A stretch of DNA of 15,085 nt, taken from contig JAMOAC010000175.1 in assembly GCA_023621975.1 (NCBI GenBank), positions 1-15,085 on the forward strand, written 5' to 3'. Under the pieces are notes generated by a model, which was given only the letters and a program-made list of their open reading frames with translations, ran no database searches and was not told the origin of the DNA. Position 1 is the stretch's first letter; each line of letters starts with the position of its first letter. This DNA comes from Bacillota bacterium. Lineage in GTDB: Bacteria; Bacillota_A; Clostridia; Acetivibrionales; DUMB01. Of the stretch, positions 7,475 through 15,085 are shown piece by piece. The position numbers were made by a program, and so were the translations under genes.

Positions 7475-7514
7475 CCAGCGGGTAATCATAGGATTACTCG
7501 CTGGTTTTGTTTTT
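7475..7514 (+). terminator. Hairpin terminator inside the left end of the insertion sequence
   Basis: CCAGCGGGTAATC at 7475-7487 pairs over its whole length with GATTACTCGCTGG at 7492-7504 (one G-T wobble), leaving a four-base loop ATAG. TTTTGTTTTT follows. The T-tract is on the + strand, so it stops transcription entering the element from rpsI, antisense to the transposase. It lies about 90 bases beyond the transposase stop codon. Confidence 0.8.
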
Positions 7515-7594
7515 AATTATTTTTTAGATATTTAGATAAATAGATTATACCAATAGCTTGTTATTCCTATTATATTCACATTACTTATTCTGTG

Positions 7595-8775
7595 CTAAAC
7601 ATTTGACATTACATGGAGAATTCGATTCCTGAACCTCTTAAAATCCCTTACACCATAGGCATTTCGCTTAATTACTTTGATCTTGTTATTGACTCCTTCG
7701 GTATACCCATTTGTATAGGGATAATCAAAAGAATTCAAAATTTCCTCACTCCAGTTGATAAAAGTTTTTGTACATGCTTCAAATTCCGGTAGATTATACC
7801 CTACAGCCATCATATTCCAGATTCCTAGTTGTTTCTTTGCCTCTTCACGGCTCTTGCATTCCATGAGTTTGTGAAATTCATTTTTCATTCGATAAGCTTG
7901 CCTCAACCTTTCTGATACATTAAGCATTGCTGCAACCTGAGCAGCTTCCTCTTCTGAAAGACTCTCCGGCCTTTTTAAAAGAAGTTTTCTGCTACGTTTG
8001 AAATACTTCCTTCGTGTATCATGAAACTTGGCCTGTTCGTTCTTCCTAACATTTTCAAATGCCCAAATCATCTGCCTTACAATATGGTACCTGTCCGCTA
8101 TAATCTTAGCTTTCGGGAATAAGGTTTGGCAAGGCTTTTATATGGACCACTTATATCTATCACAAAATATTCTACTTTCTTACTATCCTTAAACGATAGG
8201 AAATATCTCGTTAAATCCTCTGTTTTCCTGTTTGGAAGAATATCAAGTACTACCTTATTTTCAGGATCGGTTACAATACACTGGAACTTCTCTCCACCTG
8301 CATTACCACGGAATTCGTCTATAGACAACACTTTTGGCAGCTCCTTGTTGAAATACTCCACCTGATCAAAGATCCTTGTTACTGTATACTGTGATATATT
8401 TGCGTTTTTTGCAATGCTTTTCATTGAAGCAGTTCCACGAAGTGAACTTATCACATAAGCCACGAGTCGGTTGGTCATTCGGTGGTATTTCGGAAGAAAA
8501 GGGACTTCCTCATAAAATCTCTTCTTACATACCGGGCATACATGACGCCTTTTCCTTAGAAATATGTATGTTATTTCTCCAAAAGCTGAAATATCTTTTA
8601 TTCGTTGTGTTCTGTAGTCATGGACCTTGCTTGTCAGTTCTCCACAGCGAGGGCATTTGTGTATTCTTTTATGCATACTGGCATATATACATAGAGTATT
8701 TTCCTTTCTTTCGACTGATTCAACAATAACATCTTCCAATCCAAGTAATTCTTCTGTATAATTAGGATAGAGCAT
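7595..8775 (-). pseudogene. ISL3-family transposase, frameshifted
   Basis: Read leftward, a start at 8775 (ATG behind AAAGGAGAG, at 8785-8793 on the + strand) opens a frame that stops at 8098 after residue 226. The next block, up to 7595, is in the other frame. Moving back one base near 8123-8127 joins SLAK to TLFPKAKIIADRYHIVRQM and restores a protein of about 393 residues, the usual ISL3 length. In the restored protein, zinc ligands appear as CPRC (41-44) and CPVC (80-83). DDE candidates are D153 in SIDEFRG, D207 in VIDISGPY, and E near 360 in NGYTEGVNNKIK. The site AAACCTT is not a canonical slippery heptamer for -1 slippage, and ISL3 enzymes are normally single-frame, so I infer a one-base deletion. 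All catalytic residues survive, so the damage looks recent. Confidence 0.88.
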
Positions 8776-8888
8776 AAATTGAATCTCTCCTTTCGAATGA
8801 TATTGTGGCGATTTCATTCTACCAGAGATTTCAATTTTATGCTCTATTTTTATTGAAAAAAATCAAAAAAGTTGGAGCAGTCTTTTAA

Positions 8889-8912
8889 CCACCCCAACAT
8901 TATTATAGAACC
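8889..8912 (-). repeat. Right terminal inverted repeat of the ISL3 element
   Basis: Read on the minus strand this begins GGTTCTATAATAATG and continues TTGGGGTGG, mirroring the left end. The last base of the element is C8912, followed by eight T residues. Confidence 0.82.
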
Positions 8913-8920
8913 TTTTTTTT
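8913..8920. repeat. Right copy of probable 8-bp target duplication
   Basis: TTTTTTTT directly follows the right end of the insertion sequence and differs from TTATTTTT at 7409-7416 at one position. The low complexity keeps confidence moderate. Confidence 0.5.
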
Positions 8921-8974
8921 GTAGTATAATATTGATACATTTTTCTGCAATGTCCTTTTGGAGGGAAGAAAACA

Positions 8975-9184
8975 ATGATTGATTGTCATGTTCATCCTGA
9001 AAGAGGACCTTTTGTTTTCAGGAGTTGCCCATCCTGACGCATTAAAGTTTTTGGGTATAAGCCGTCTTATGATCTAAGGGATACCTATTCCCATGCCCAT
9101 AGCCCAAATGATGTAGGTGCTAATATTATTGAATTACAAAATATTATTAACAACCTGATAGAAAATGAAATAGCAGAGTGTTAA
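8975..9184 (+). pseudogene. Remnant of a PHP-domain (histidinol-phosphatase-like) gene
   Basis: An ATG at 8975 with GGAGGG nine bases upstream opens MIDCHVHPERGPFVF. This carries the His-x-His metal motif and the ERGP stretch that start HisJ-type PHP phosphoesterases. At codon 21 (9035-9037) an in-frame TGA interrupts. The same frame then runs without another stop for 48 codons to TAA 9182-9184. That tail contains SHAHSPNDVG, which resembles the last PHP metal motif SDAH-P--(I/V)G with Asp changed to His. At 70 codons against about 260 for the family, the middle of the gene must be missing. I infer an internal deletion plus a nonsense change. The family assignment is from motifs only; the tail match is tentative. 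Confidence 0.6.
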
Positions 9185-9222
9185 TATAGAAGAAATAATG
9201 ATGTAGCATAAGGAGTAGATTT

Positions 9223-9960
9223 ATGAGGGGATTAGGGACGATTATAAATACCTTGGCAGTTATTGCCGGAAGTGGTATCGGGCTTTTTCTTAAAAGCGGC
9301 CTGAAGCAGAAAATACAGGACATATTAATGCAGGCCTGCGGAATAGCAGTTATATTTATCGGTGCAGCCGGAGCTTTGCAGGGAATGCTTGCAGTAAATG
9401 ATGGTAAAATTGAAACACAGGGATCGATGCTGCTGATATTCTCACTGGTTATCGGAGGAATTATAGGTGAAGTTCTGGACATTGAAAAGAAACTGGATGG
9501 TTTGGGGACAAAGATTAAGAAAGCGGTAAAGATAAAAGAAGACAACAGGTTTGTTGAGGGGTTTGTAAATGTTTCGCTTATCATCTGTGTGGGTGCCATG
9601 GCAATTGTAGGCTCAATACAGGACGGGCTTACGGGTGATTATTCCATGCTGCTTGCCAAATCAATTTTAGACTTTATTATTGTAGTAATATTTGCTTCCA
9701 CACACGGGATAGGCGTTATGTTTTCAGCAGTTGCTGTTTTTGCATACCAGGGCATTATTACGGTATTGGCGACATCCATAGGTCATTTTCTGGGAGAATC
9801 GCTGATTAGCAATTTGTCTTATATCGGGTCGACATTGATCTTTTGTGTAGGTGTGAATATTGCATTCGGAAAGAAAATAAGAATTGGAAACATGCTGCCG
9901 GCATTAATTGTCCCTGTCATATATGAAATCATTTTGCAATTAACCGGGGCTTTCCAGTAA
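9223..9960 (+). CDS. DUF554 family integral membrane protein (YqgA/YdfK type)
   Basis: A 245-residue protein of the DUF554 family, whose biochemical role is not established. Hydrophobic segments cover about 7-24, 37-56, 68-84, 115-132, 144-160, 164-186, 200-216 and 224-242, consistent with a multi-pass membrane protein. Conserved features include the start LGTIINTLAVIAGSGIG with its small-residue packing and the central block CVGAMAIVGSIQDGL (122-136), which identifies the family. ATG 9223 follows AAGGAG (9210-9215) by seven bases. It stands alone: the PHP remnant ends 38 bases upstream and a REP-like hairpin follows 11 bases downstream. No promoter or substrate can be read from the sequence. 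Confidence 0.85.
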   Translation: MRGLGTIINTLAVIAGSGIGLFLKSGLKQKIQDILMQACGIAVIFIGAAGALQGMLAVNDGKIETQGSMLLIFSLVIGGIIGEVLDIEKKLDGLGTKIKKAVKIKEDNRFVEGFVNVSLIICVGAMAIVGSIQDGLTGDYSMLLAKSILDFIIVVIFASTHGIGVMFSAVAVFAYQGIITVLATSIGHFLGESLISNLSYIGSTLIFCVGVNIAFGKKIRIGNMLPALIVPVIYEIILQLTGAFQ

Positions 9961-9971
9961 GCTGGAGGGAT

Positions 9972-10000
9972 GTGTGACAGGGGATGGTTCCTTGTCACAC
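9972..10000. repeat. REP-like perfect hairpin, 13-bp stem with 3-base loop
   Basis: GTGTGACA at 9972-9979 pairs with TGTCACAC at 9993-10000, and GGGGA (9980-9984) continues the stem against TTCCT (9988-9992) with two G-T wobbles. The loop is TGG. No T-tract follows directly, so it is not a classical terminator, although pyrimidine-rich sequence begins about ten bases later. The core GTGACAGGGGAnGGTTC resembles, from memory, a dispersed palindrome common in Clostridia genomes near IS200-like REP transposases. Copy number in this genome cannot be tested here. Confidence 0.65.
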
Positions 10001-10089
10001 TTTCAACGCTGTTTCTTTTTTCCTTTTTCCTGGTCTAATTATTTATCAAATTGAATAATATTAGGACATGGGGAAAAGGAGTGATAGCG

Positions 10090-12801
10090 TTGAATATCGT
10101 AGAAAAAAATTTTCAAAGCAGGCATTCTGCAATCAATTATAACAATGGTTTAAGTGAAAAGGAAGCTAGACGCAGGCTCCGGGAGTATGGCCCAAACACC
10201 ATTGAGAAAAAAAGGAAGGTTTCGGCATTAAAAATTCTGATTTCACAATTTACAGACTTCATGATACTGATACTGCTTGCATCTACTGCCATTTCCATGT
10301 TCATGGGCGAGATGACTGAAGCGGTAACCATTATTGCCATCGTTGTAATAAATGCCATACTGGGGTTTATACAGGAATATAGAACGGAGAAAACATTGGA
10401 GGCGCTTAAAGGGCTTGCTGCGCCTACCGCAAAAGTAGTGAGGAACGGAAAGACTGTTTTGATACCTGCCGAAAACATCGTGCCGGGAGATGTGATTATT
10501 GTTGAAGCAGGGGATAAGGTACCAGCCGATGCGGTACTGATTGAGGCCAATTCACTTCAGGTCGATGAATCGCTGCTAACCGGTGAATCAGTCCCGGTTG
10601 AAAAAGTGTCAGGTGAAGCGGCAGGCAAGGCAGACGATGAAAGCTATAAAATGAATCACATTTATATGGGAACGGTGATAGTAAGTGGCAGGGGCCGGGC
10701 AGTAGTGCAGGCAACGGGCATGCAGACTGAAATGGGGAAAATAGCCGACATGATACAGAATATTGAAGATGATCAAACACCGCTTCAGAAAAGACTGGAA
10801 CACCTCGGCAAAGTTATTGTTTTTGCCTGCCTTACAATATGTGCTGTTGTAACGGTTACCGGTATTTTACGCGGCGAAGATATATTTACCATGCTCCTTT
10901 CCGGTATAAGCCTTGCCGTAGCGGCAATTCCGGAAGGCTTGCCTGCAATAGTGACAATAGCCCTGGCGCTTGGCGTACAGCGCATGCTTAAGAGAAACGC
11001 CCTTATAAGAAAACTTCCTGCAGTTGAAACCCTCGGATGCGCAAATGTAATTTGCTCTGACAAAACAGGAACCCTTACAGAGAACAAAATGACGGTTAGA
11101 AAGATATATGCCAGCGATATGTTTTTTGACGTGAAGGGAAGCGGCTACAGCCCGGAAGGAAAATTCGAAATAAACGGTCGCCGTATAAATCCCGAAGATT
11201 ATGAAAGCCTTATGCTCGCCCTTCGTATCGGAGCCCTTTGCAATAATGCGAAAATAGTCAGAGAAAGCGGGATAAAACCGGGTGTCCTTAAGAAGTTAAA
11301 GTCAATGGTCACAGGCCGGGATTTGTGGAAAATAAGCGGAGACCCCACGGAAGGGGCACTTCTTGTGGCAGCTGCAAAGGCAGGTATTACCGAAGAGCAA
11401 TTAAACGAGTTATATTTCAGGGCAGATGAATTGCCTTTTGATTCCGACAGAAAATGCATGTCGGTAATTTGCGACAATAACAGGGGTGAAGCCTATGTAT
11501 TTACCAAAGGCGCTCCTGACGTGATAATAAAAAAATGCAACAGAATATATAGTTCCAAAGGCATTATAAACATGACTCCAACGGAAAGGTCCAGGATACT
11601 GAGGCTAAATGACAAAATGGCCGGCGAAGCACTCAGAGTGCTGGGAATAGCCTATAAGAAGCTTGACTCAAGGAACTACAGGAAGCATGAGGTTGAAAAG
11701 GATCTTGTTTTTGTAGGGCTTGTGGGAATGATTGATCCTCCGCGGAGTGAAGCAAAGGAAGCGGTTCAAAAGTGCCGCCTTGCAGGCATAAAGCCTGTAA
11801 TGATAACGGGGGACCACAAGCTGACTGCCGCGGCAATTGCCAGGGAACTCGGGATTTATACCGAAGGAGAAAAAATACTGACTGGTTCCGAACTTGACAA
11901 AATGAGTGAAAGTGAACTGGATAAGATAGTTGATGATGTTTCGGTATATGCAAGGGTTTCACCAAAGCACAAGCTGAAGATAGTGCGGGCTTTGAAGAGA
12001 AAGAAAAACATTGTGGCAATGACGGGAGACGGAGTTAATGACGCTCCGGCTGTAAAGGAAGCGGATATAGGTGTATCCATGGGAATAACAGGGACGGATG
12101 TCACAAAAGAAGCCTCTTCCATGGTGCTTTTGGATGATAATTTTGCCACCATTGTTGCCGCGATTGAAGAAGGAAGGATAATATACAACAACATAAGAAA
12201 ATTCATAAGGTATTTACTGGCATGCAACATTGGTGAAGTGCTCACCATGTTTCTTGGAATGCTGATAGGGTTTCCAATCCCCCTTCTTCCTATTCAGGTG
12301 CTGTGGGTAAACCTTGTTACCGACGGACTGCCTGCAATAGCCCTGGGATTGGATCCGCCGGAAAAGGATATTATGATGCGGCCACCAAGGCGTTCAAATG
12401 ACAATATCTTTTCAGACGGGCTGCTTGAATTGATTGTGATAAGGGGAGTGATACTTGGGTTTTGTACTCTTGCAGTTTTCGGAAGCGTTCTGCATTTTAC
12501 GGAAAATGTAACGCTGGCAAGAACGTGCGGTTTTATTACCCTGGTTCTGACTCAGCTTACCCATGTGTTTGAATGCAAATCAGAACGTAAAACGATATTT
12601 GAAATACCCATTTTTAACAACAGGTTTTTGGTACTGGCGGTGCTTTGTTCCCTTACGATGATTTTATCGGTGGTCTACATACCGATGCTTCAACCTGTTT
12701 TTAAAACTGTTCCGCCAACCCTGAACGAATGGATGCTTATACTGGGGTTCACTGCATTGGGACCTTCCGTATCATCTGTTGTAAGAAGGAGGAGAAAATA
12801 G
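10090..12801 (+). CDS. Cation-transporting P-type ATPase, P2A calcium type
   Basis: A 903-residue P-type ATPase, close in length to B. subtilis YloB and probably an exporter of cytosolic Ca2+. In order: cytosolic amino-terminal domain with [17 protein letters not shown]; first membrane pair; actuator domain with TGES (164-167); PEGL (281-284) in M4; phosphorylation motif DKTGTLT with D324; nucleotide-binding KGAPD (473-477); TGD (573-575); hinge TGDGVNDAP (645-653); then six carboxy-terminal helices. Residues of SERCA calcium site II are present: E282 in M4, then N741 and D745 in WVNLVTDG of M6. N713 and E716 in M5 also match SERCA. This supports Ca2+ over Na+/K+ or Mg2+, though Mn2+ is possible. 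TTG 10090 lies eight bases after AAGGAG (10076-10081); TTG 10051 and GTG 10081 lack a correctly placed ribosome binding site. The gene appears monocistronic. Confidence 0.92.
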   Translation: MNIVEKNFQSRHSAINYNNGLSEKEARRRLREYGPNTIEKKRKVSALKILISQFTDFMILILLASTAISMFMGEMTEAVTIIAIVVINAILGFIQEYRTEKTLEALKGLAAPTAKVVRNGKTVLIPAENIVPGDVIIVEAGDKVPADAVLIEANSLQVDESLLTGESVPVEKVSGEAAGKADDESYKMNHIYMGTVIVSGRGRAVVQATGMQTEMGKIADMIQNIEDDQTPLQKRLEHLGKVIVFACLTICAVVTVTGILRGEDIFTMLLSGISLAVAAIPEGLPAIVTIALALGVQRMLKRNALIRKLPAVETLGCANVICSDKTGTLTENKMTVRKIYASDMFFDVKGSGYSPEGKFEINGRRINPEDYESLMLALRIGALCNNAKIVRESGIKPGVLKKLKSMVTGRDLWKISGDPTEGALLVAAAKAGITEEQLNELYFRADELPFDSDRKCMSVICDNNRGEAYVFTKGAPDVIIKKCNRIYSSKGIINMTPTERSRILRLNDKMAGEALRVLGIAYKKLDSRNYRKHEVEKDLVFVGLVGMIDPPRSEAKEAVQKCRLAGIKPVMITGDHKLTAAAIARELGIYTEGEKILTGSELDKMSESELDKIVDDVSVYARVSPKHKLKIVRALKRKKNIVAMTGDGVNDAPAVKEADIGVSMGITGTDVTKEASSMVLLDDNFATIVAAIEEGRIIYNNIRKFIRYLLACNIGEVLTMFLGMLIGFPIPLLPIQVLWVNLVTDGLPAIALGLDPPEKDIMMRPPRRSNDNIFSDGLLELIVIRGVILGFCTLAVFGSVLHFTENVTLARTCGFITLVLTQLTHVFECKSERKTIFEIPIFNNRFLVLAVLCSLTMILSVVYIPMLQPVFKTVPPTLNEWMLILGFTALGPSVSSVVRRRRK

Positions 12802-12837
12802 GAAAAAAGCGATAAATCAGGCTCATTTGAAAACATA

Positions 12838-12866
12838 TTGAAAACGTATATAAAACACTATATAAT
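12838..12866 (+). promoter_or_regulatory. Strong promoter reading into a terminator
   Basis: TTGAAA at 12838-12843 and a perfect TATAAT at 12861-12866 are 17 bases apart. Start of transcription is expected near 12873. The -35 lies in the second copy of a tandem repeat, TTGAAAACATA (12827-12837) then TTGAAAACGTA (12838-12848). Only about 58 bases later the terminator at 12888-12930 would end the transcript. Confidence 0.7.
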
Positions 12867-12887
12867 TGAATAGTACAGGTAAATTAC

Positions 12888-12930
12888 AGATTTCCCAGTA
12901 CATTTCAGCGTCTGGGAAATTTGTTTTTTT
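12888..12930 (+). terminator. Intrinsic terminator between the P-type ATPase and the ABC operon
   Basis: ATTTCCCAG at 12890-12898 pairs perfectly with CTGGGAAAT at 12912-12920, with two more outer pairs and a 13-base loop. TTGTTTTTTT follows. It can end readthrough from the ATPase gene and also any transcript begun at the 12838-12866 promoter. Confidence 0.88.
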
Positions 12931-12950
12931 ACATTTCTTTTTACAAATTG

Positions 12951-12979
12951 TTCACAATTTATTAAAATGTATCTATGAT
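12951..12979 (+). promoter_or_regulatory. Promoter of the Gld-type ABC operon
   Basis: TTCACA at 12951-12956 and TATGAT at 12974-12979 are 17 bases apart, each one base from consensus. Initiation near 12986 gives a leader of about 40 bases containing the CAGGAGGG ribosome binding site. The promoter begins 20 bases after the terminator. Confidence 0.75.
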
Positions 12980-13026
12980 AATTAATATGCATGTCTTTTA
13001 CAATGATACAAGCAGGAGGGAATAAG

Positions 13027-13977
13027 ATGATAGAGATACAGAATCTGACCAAAAGGTACGGTCAGATAACTGCCGTGAAGAACCTTAATTTCACAGTCAA
13101 CAAGGGTGAAATACTTGGATTCCTGGGTCCTAACGGAGCAGGAAAATCGACAACCATGAAAATTATAACCGGTTATATTTCTTCAACTGAAGGGACTGTT
13201 AAAGTAAACGGCTACGACATCATGGAGAATCCCCGCGAAGTGAAAAAGCACATAGGTTTTCTTCCTGAACAGCCGCCGCTTTACCTTGACATGACCGTTT
13301 ATGATTTTCTGGATTTTGTCAGCGACCTTAAGGCTGTGGATAAAAAGAAAAAAGCAAAGCAGATAAGGGATATCATGGAACTTGTCAAAATCGGAGACCA
13401 CAGGGGAAGGCTTATTAAGAACCTGTCAAAAGGTTACAGGCAAAGAGTGGGACTTGCGCAGGCTTTAATAGGAAACCCGGAGGTTCTTATACTGGACGAG
13501 CCTACCGTAGGTCTTGACCCTAAGCAGATAATTGAAATAAGAAAACTTATCAAGGTACTTGGAAAAGAACATACAATTATTCTCAGCTCCCACATACTGC
13601 CTGAGGTAAGTGCGGTATGTGAACGCGTGGTTATAATAAACAAAGGCGAAATTGCCGCTGTTGACACTCCTGAAAACCTCTCCAAAGGGTTAGGCGGTTC
13701 TTCAAGGCTCTCCATCACCATTGCAGGACCAAAAGCTTCAATAGTTTCATCTCTGAAGGAAATATATGGCATCAAGTATGTTGATGTAGGTGCTCAAAGA
13801 GAGAAGGATGCTTTCACATACATTGTCGAGGCGGACAAGGATGTGGACGTAAGACGCCCGATTTTCTATGCGATGGCAAGAGCAGGTTATCCTATATTAG
13901 AGCTCAAATCTCTCAGTATGTCACTGGAAGAGATATTCCTGCAGCTGACGACTGAGGAAAAGGAGGTTGAAGCATAA
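13027..13977 (+). CDS. ABC transporter ATP-binding protein, GldA/NatA type
   Basis: A 316-residue cytoplasmic ATPase that would power the permease encoded next. Motifs are Walker A GPNGAGKST (34-42), the Q-loop region FLPEQPPLYLDMTV (78-91), signature LSKGYRQR (133-140), Walker B VLILDEPT (153-160) with E158, D-loop GLDP, and H-loop H189. About 95 residues follow the ATPase core, as in exporter subunits of the Gld or Nod/Nat type. ATG 13027 follows CAGGAGGG by six bases; the in-frame ATG at 12991 would lie almost at the transcript start with no ribosome binding site. The next gene starts one base after this stop. Gld names come from gliding bacteria; in Clostridia the substrate is unknown and gliding should not be inferred. 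Confidence 0.9.
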   Translation: MIEIQNLTKRYGQITAVKNLNFTVNKGEILGFLGPNGAGKSTTMKIITGYISSTEGTVKVNGYDIMENPREVKKHIGFLPEQPPLYLDMTVYDFLDFVSDLKAVDKKKKAKQIRDIMELVKIGDHRGRLIKNLSKGYRQRVGLAQALIGNPEVLILDEPTVGLDPKQIIEIRKLIKVLGKEHTIILSSHILPEVSAVCERVVIINKGEIAAVDTPENLSKGLGGSSRLSITIAGPKASIVSSLKEIYGIKYVDVGAQREKDAFTYIVEADKDVDVRRPIFYAMARAGYPILELKSLSMSLEEIFLQLTTEEKEVEA

Positions 13978-13978
13978 T

Positions 13979-14692
13979 ATGCATGCAATTTTCAAGAAGG
14001 AGTTAAAATCATATTTTTATTCTCCGATTGCTTATGTACTTATAGGCTTGTTTTTGCTTGTAGGTTCAATATTGTTCTTTGTGTTTAACCTGGCAAGCGG
14101 ATATGCAGATACAAGATGGATTTTCATGAACGGTATTTTTATACTCGTATTGATGATTTTCACATCGGTTCTGACAATGAGAATATTGGCCGAGGACAGG
14201 AAGAACGGAAGTGAGGTTCTGCTGCTGACCTCCCCTGTGAATATAGTGTCCATTGTTGTTGGCAAATATCTTGCAACACTTGTTGTTTTCCTCATAATGA
14301 CAGCCATTACTTTCATATATCCCTTGATAACATTTGCATTTGGTGCCCCGTTTACTGTGGAAATTTTAGGTGGGTATTTAGGATTTATATTATTGGGAGC
14401 ATCTTTTCTATCAGTAGGTGTTTTCGCATCGTCTCTGACTGAAAATCAGATAGTAGCCGTAATAACAAGCTTTGTAATGCTGCTTATCATGTGGATTATC
14501 AGCGGCGTGTCAGGCTATCTTGGAGGAACTATAGCAAAAGTTCTGAATTGGATTTCACTGCTTTCAAGATATGATGACTTTAACAGGGGAATTTTGAATT
14601 TCGGTTCCGTTGTGTATTACTTGAGCTTTATTGTTGTAATGCTTTTCCTTACTGTCAGAGTGATAGAAAAAAGACGCTGGAGTCAGGGGTGA
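13979..14692 (+). CDS. ABC-2 type permease, GldF-like
   Basis: A 237-residue membrane protein with six hydrophobic segments, near residues 15-36, 49-66, 96-114, 119-141, 143-175 (two closely spaced) and 213-230. The cytoplasmic loop AEDRKNGSEVLLLTSPV (71-87) is the E-x-x-x-G-(S/T)-x-E-x-L-L-x-(S/T)-x-P pattern of ABC-2 exporters. I chose ATG 13979, with AAGGAGG at 13960-13966 inside the end of the ATPase gene. The TTG at 13967 abuts that site and cannot use it. The arrangement shows tight translational coupling of the two subunits, and a GldG-like gene follows 6 bases later. Confidence 0.88.
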   Translation: MHAIFKKELKSYFYSPIAYVLIGLFLLVGSILFFVFNLASGYADTRWIFMNGIFILVLMIFTSVLTMRILAEDRKNGSEVLLLTSPVNIVSIVVGKYLATLVVFLIMTAITFIYPLITFAFGAPFTVEILGGYLGFILLGASFLSVGVFASSLTENQIVAVITSFVMLLIMWIISGVSGYLGGTIAKVLNWISLLSRYDDFNRGILNFGSVVYYLSFIVVMLFLTVRVIEKRRWSQG

Positions 14693-14698
14693 TGATAG

Positions 14699-15085
14699 AT
14701 GAATAAAATAATTGATAGTATAAAAGGTTTTATAAATAGAGTGAAAAATTATATAAGGAATTCTGTAAAAAGCAAAAATTTCAAGTATGGGACAAACTCA
14801 ATTATCCTTGTAGCAATTGTAGTGGCGATTATGGTGGTATTTAACCTGCTGGTGGGAATGTTTGACCTTAAGCTGGACCTTACTTCAAATAAGCTGTATT
14901 CAATTACCGACACTACAAGGGAAATACTGAAAAATTTGGATAAGGACGTTATAATTTACGGGCTCTTTGATGACGGCAAAATCGGAAGCACCGGTGAGTA
15001 TAAGGATGTAACCGACCTACTGTCCCATTATGACAAATTTGAACATGTTACCGTCAAATATGTAGACCCGGATAAAAACCCGGGA
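14699..15085 (+). CDS. GldG-like ABC-associated membrane protein, amino-terminal part (truncated by window edge)
   Basis: The open frame starts at ATG 14699 and covers 129 codons to the right edge with no stop. It begins with a basic segment (residues 1-35), then one transmembrane helix (about 36-57). The next stretch, DLKLDLTSNKLYSITDTTREIL, is the recognisable start of GldG-type auxiliary ABC proteins, followed by an extracytoplasmic domain. Such proteins sit beside GldA- and GldF-like subunits in one operon, as here. The start is six bases after the permease stop, and the purine-rich AGGGGTGATGA overlapping that stop serves as ribosome binding site. The gene is cut by the window, not visibly damaged. 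A DUF4340 gene often follows in Clostridia and would lie outside. Confidence 0.85.
   Translation, partial: MNKIIDSIKGFINRVKNYIRNSVKSKNFKYGTNSIILVAIVVAIMVVFNLLVGMFDLKLDLTSNKLYSITDTTREILKNLDKDVIIYGLFDDGKIGSTGEYKDVTDLLSHYDKFEHVTVKYVDPDKNPG

Larger units (their letters stand above)
7417..8912 (-). mobile_element. ISL3-family insertion sequence, 1496 bp, transposase frameshifted
   Basis: The element is bounded by imperfect terminal inverted repeats at 7417-7441 and 8889-8912. The left end begins GGCTCTATGTCAATAG, the style of ISL3-family ends. It holds a single transposase reading leftward, which has the ISL3 zinc-finger and DDE layout. The length (about 1.5 kb) and 8-bp T-rich flanks fit the family. 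The transposase is broken by a one-base shift, so this copy is probably immobile unless helped in trans. It sits between the rpsI terminator and a decayed PHP-type gene, a neutral spot. Confidence 0.88.

Noticed and set aside
8123..8130. Programmed -1 frameshift in the transposase
   Set aside because: The site does not fit a slippery heptamer in the required phase, and ISL3 transposases are normally encoded in a single frame, so a deletion is more likely.
8376..8729. 117-codon + strand open frame inside the insertion sequence
   Set aside because: It is antisense to the transposase, whose zinc-finger and DDE motifs clearly read on the minus strand.
8913..8974. Promoter at the right end of the insertion sequence (TATAAT at 8925-8930)
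   Set aside because: The -10 is perfect, but no acceptable -35 lies 16-18 bases upstream, either in the element or in the reconstructed empty site.
9035..9070. Selenocysteine insertion at the TGA of the PHP remnant
   Set aside because: The only downstream hairpin has a 5-bp stem, the position is not a known redox or metal site of the family, and most of the protein is missing.
12991..13026. Earlier ATG for the GldA-type ATPase
   Set aside because: It lies about five bases after the predicted transcript start with no ribosome binding site, whereas ATG 13027 has CAGGAGGG at ideal spacing.

Overview
This window looks like chromosomal DNA from a Gram-positive, low-to-medium GC member of the Clostridia. 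Strong AGGAGG ribosome binding sites, frequent TTG starts, a clostridial-type enlarged L17, and the order rpsD-rpoA-rplQ-ecfA1-ecfA2-ecfT-truA-rplM-rpsI all point that way. Several proteins resemble, from memory, those of the Acetivibrio (Clostridium) thermocellus group. That placement is an inference and was not searched.

Positions 1-7416 are the distal end of the large ribosomal protein cluster. They hold the last codons of rpsD, then rpoA and rplQ, a hairpin, the three-gene energizing module of an ECF vitamin transporter (ecfA1-ecfA2-ecfT), a terminator, a ROK-family glucokinase, truA, a promoter with a structured leader, rplM and rpsI, and a strong terminator. The glucokinase is the odd member: it sits between ecfT and truA, which are usually adjacent in Firmicutes.

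Positions 7417-8912 are one complete-looking ISL3-family insertion sequence. It is inserted in the T-tract of the rpsI terminator, has imperfect terminal inverted repeats, and is flanked by an 8-bp T-rich near-duplication. Its transposase reads leftward and is broken by a one-base frameshift. To its right is a 70-codon remnant that begins like a PHP-domain histidinol phosphatase and carries an in-frame TGA.

Positions 9223-15085 hold a DUF554 membrane protein, a REP-like perfect hairpin, a Ca2+-type P-type ATPase, a promoter that reads straight into a terminator (possible small RNA or attenuated leader), a second promoter, and the start of a GldA/GldF/GldG-type ABC export operon. The third gene of that operon runs off the right edge.

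No CRISPR array, tRNA, rRNA, defence island or clearly novel multi-gene system is visible. The most interesting items are non-coding: the promoter-terminator unit at 12838-12930, the rplM leader hairpin with two alternative pairing partners, the REP-like hairpin at 9972-10000, and the IS insertion in the terminator tail with its own internal readthrough-blocking hairpin.
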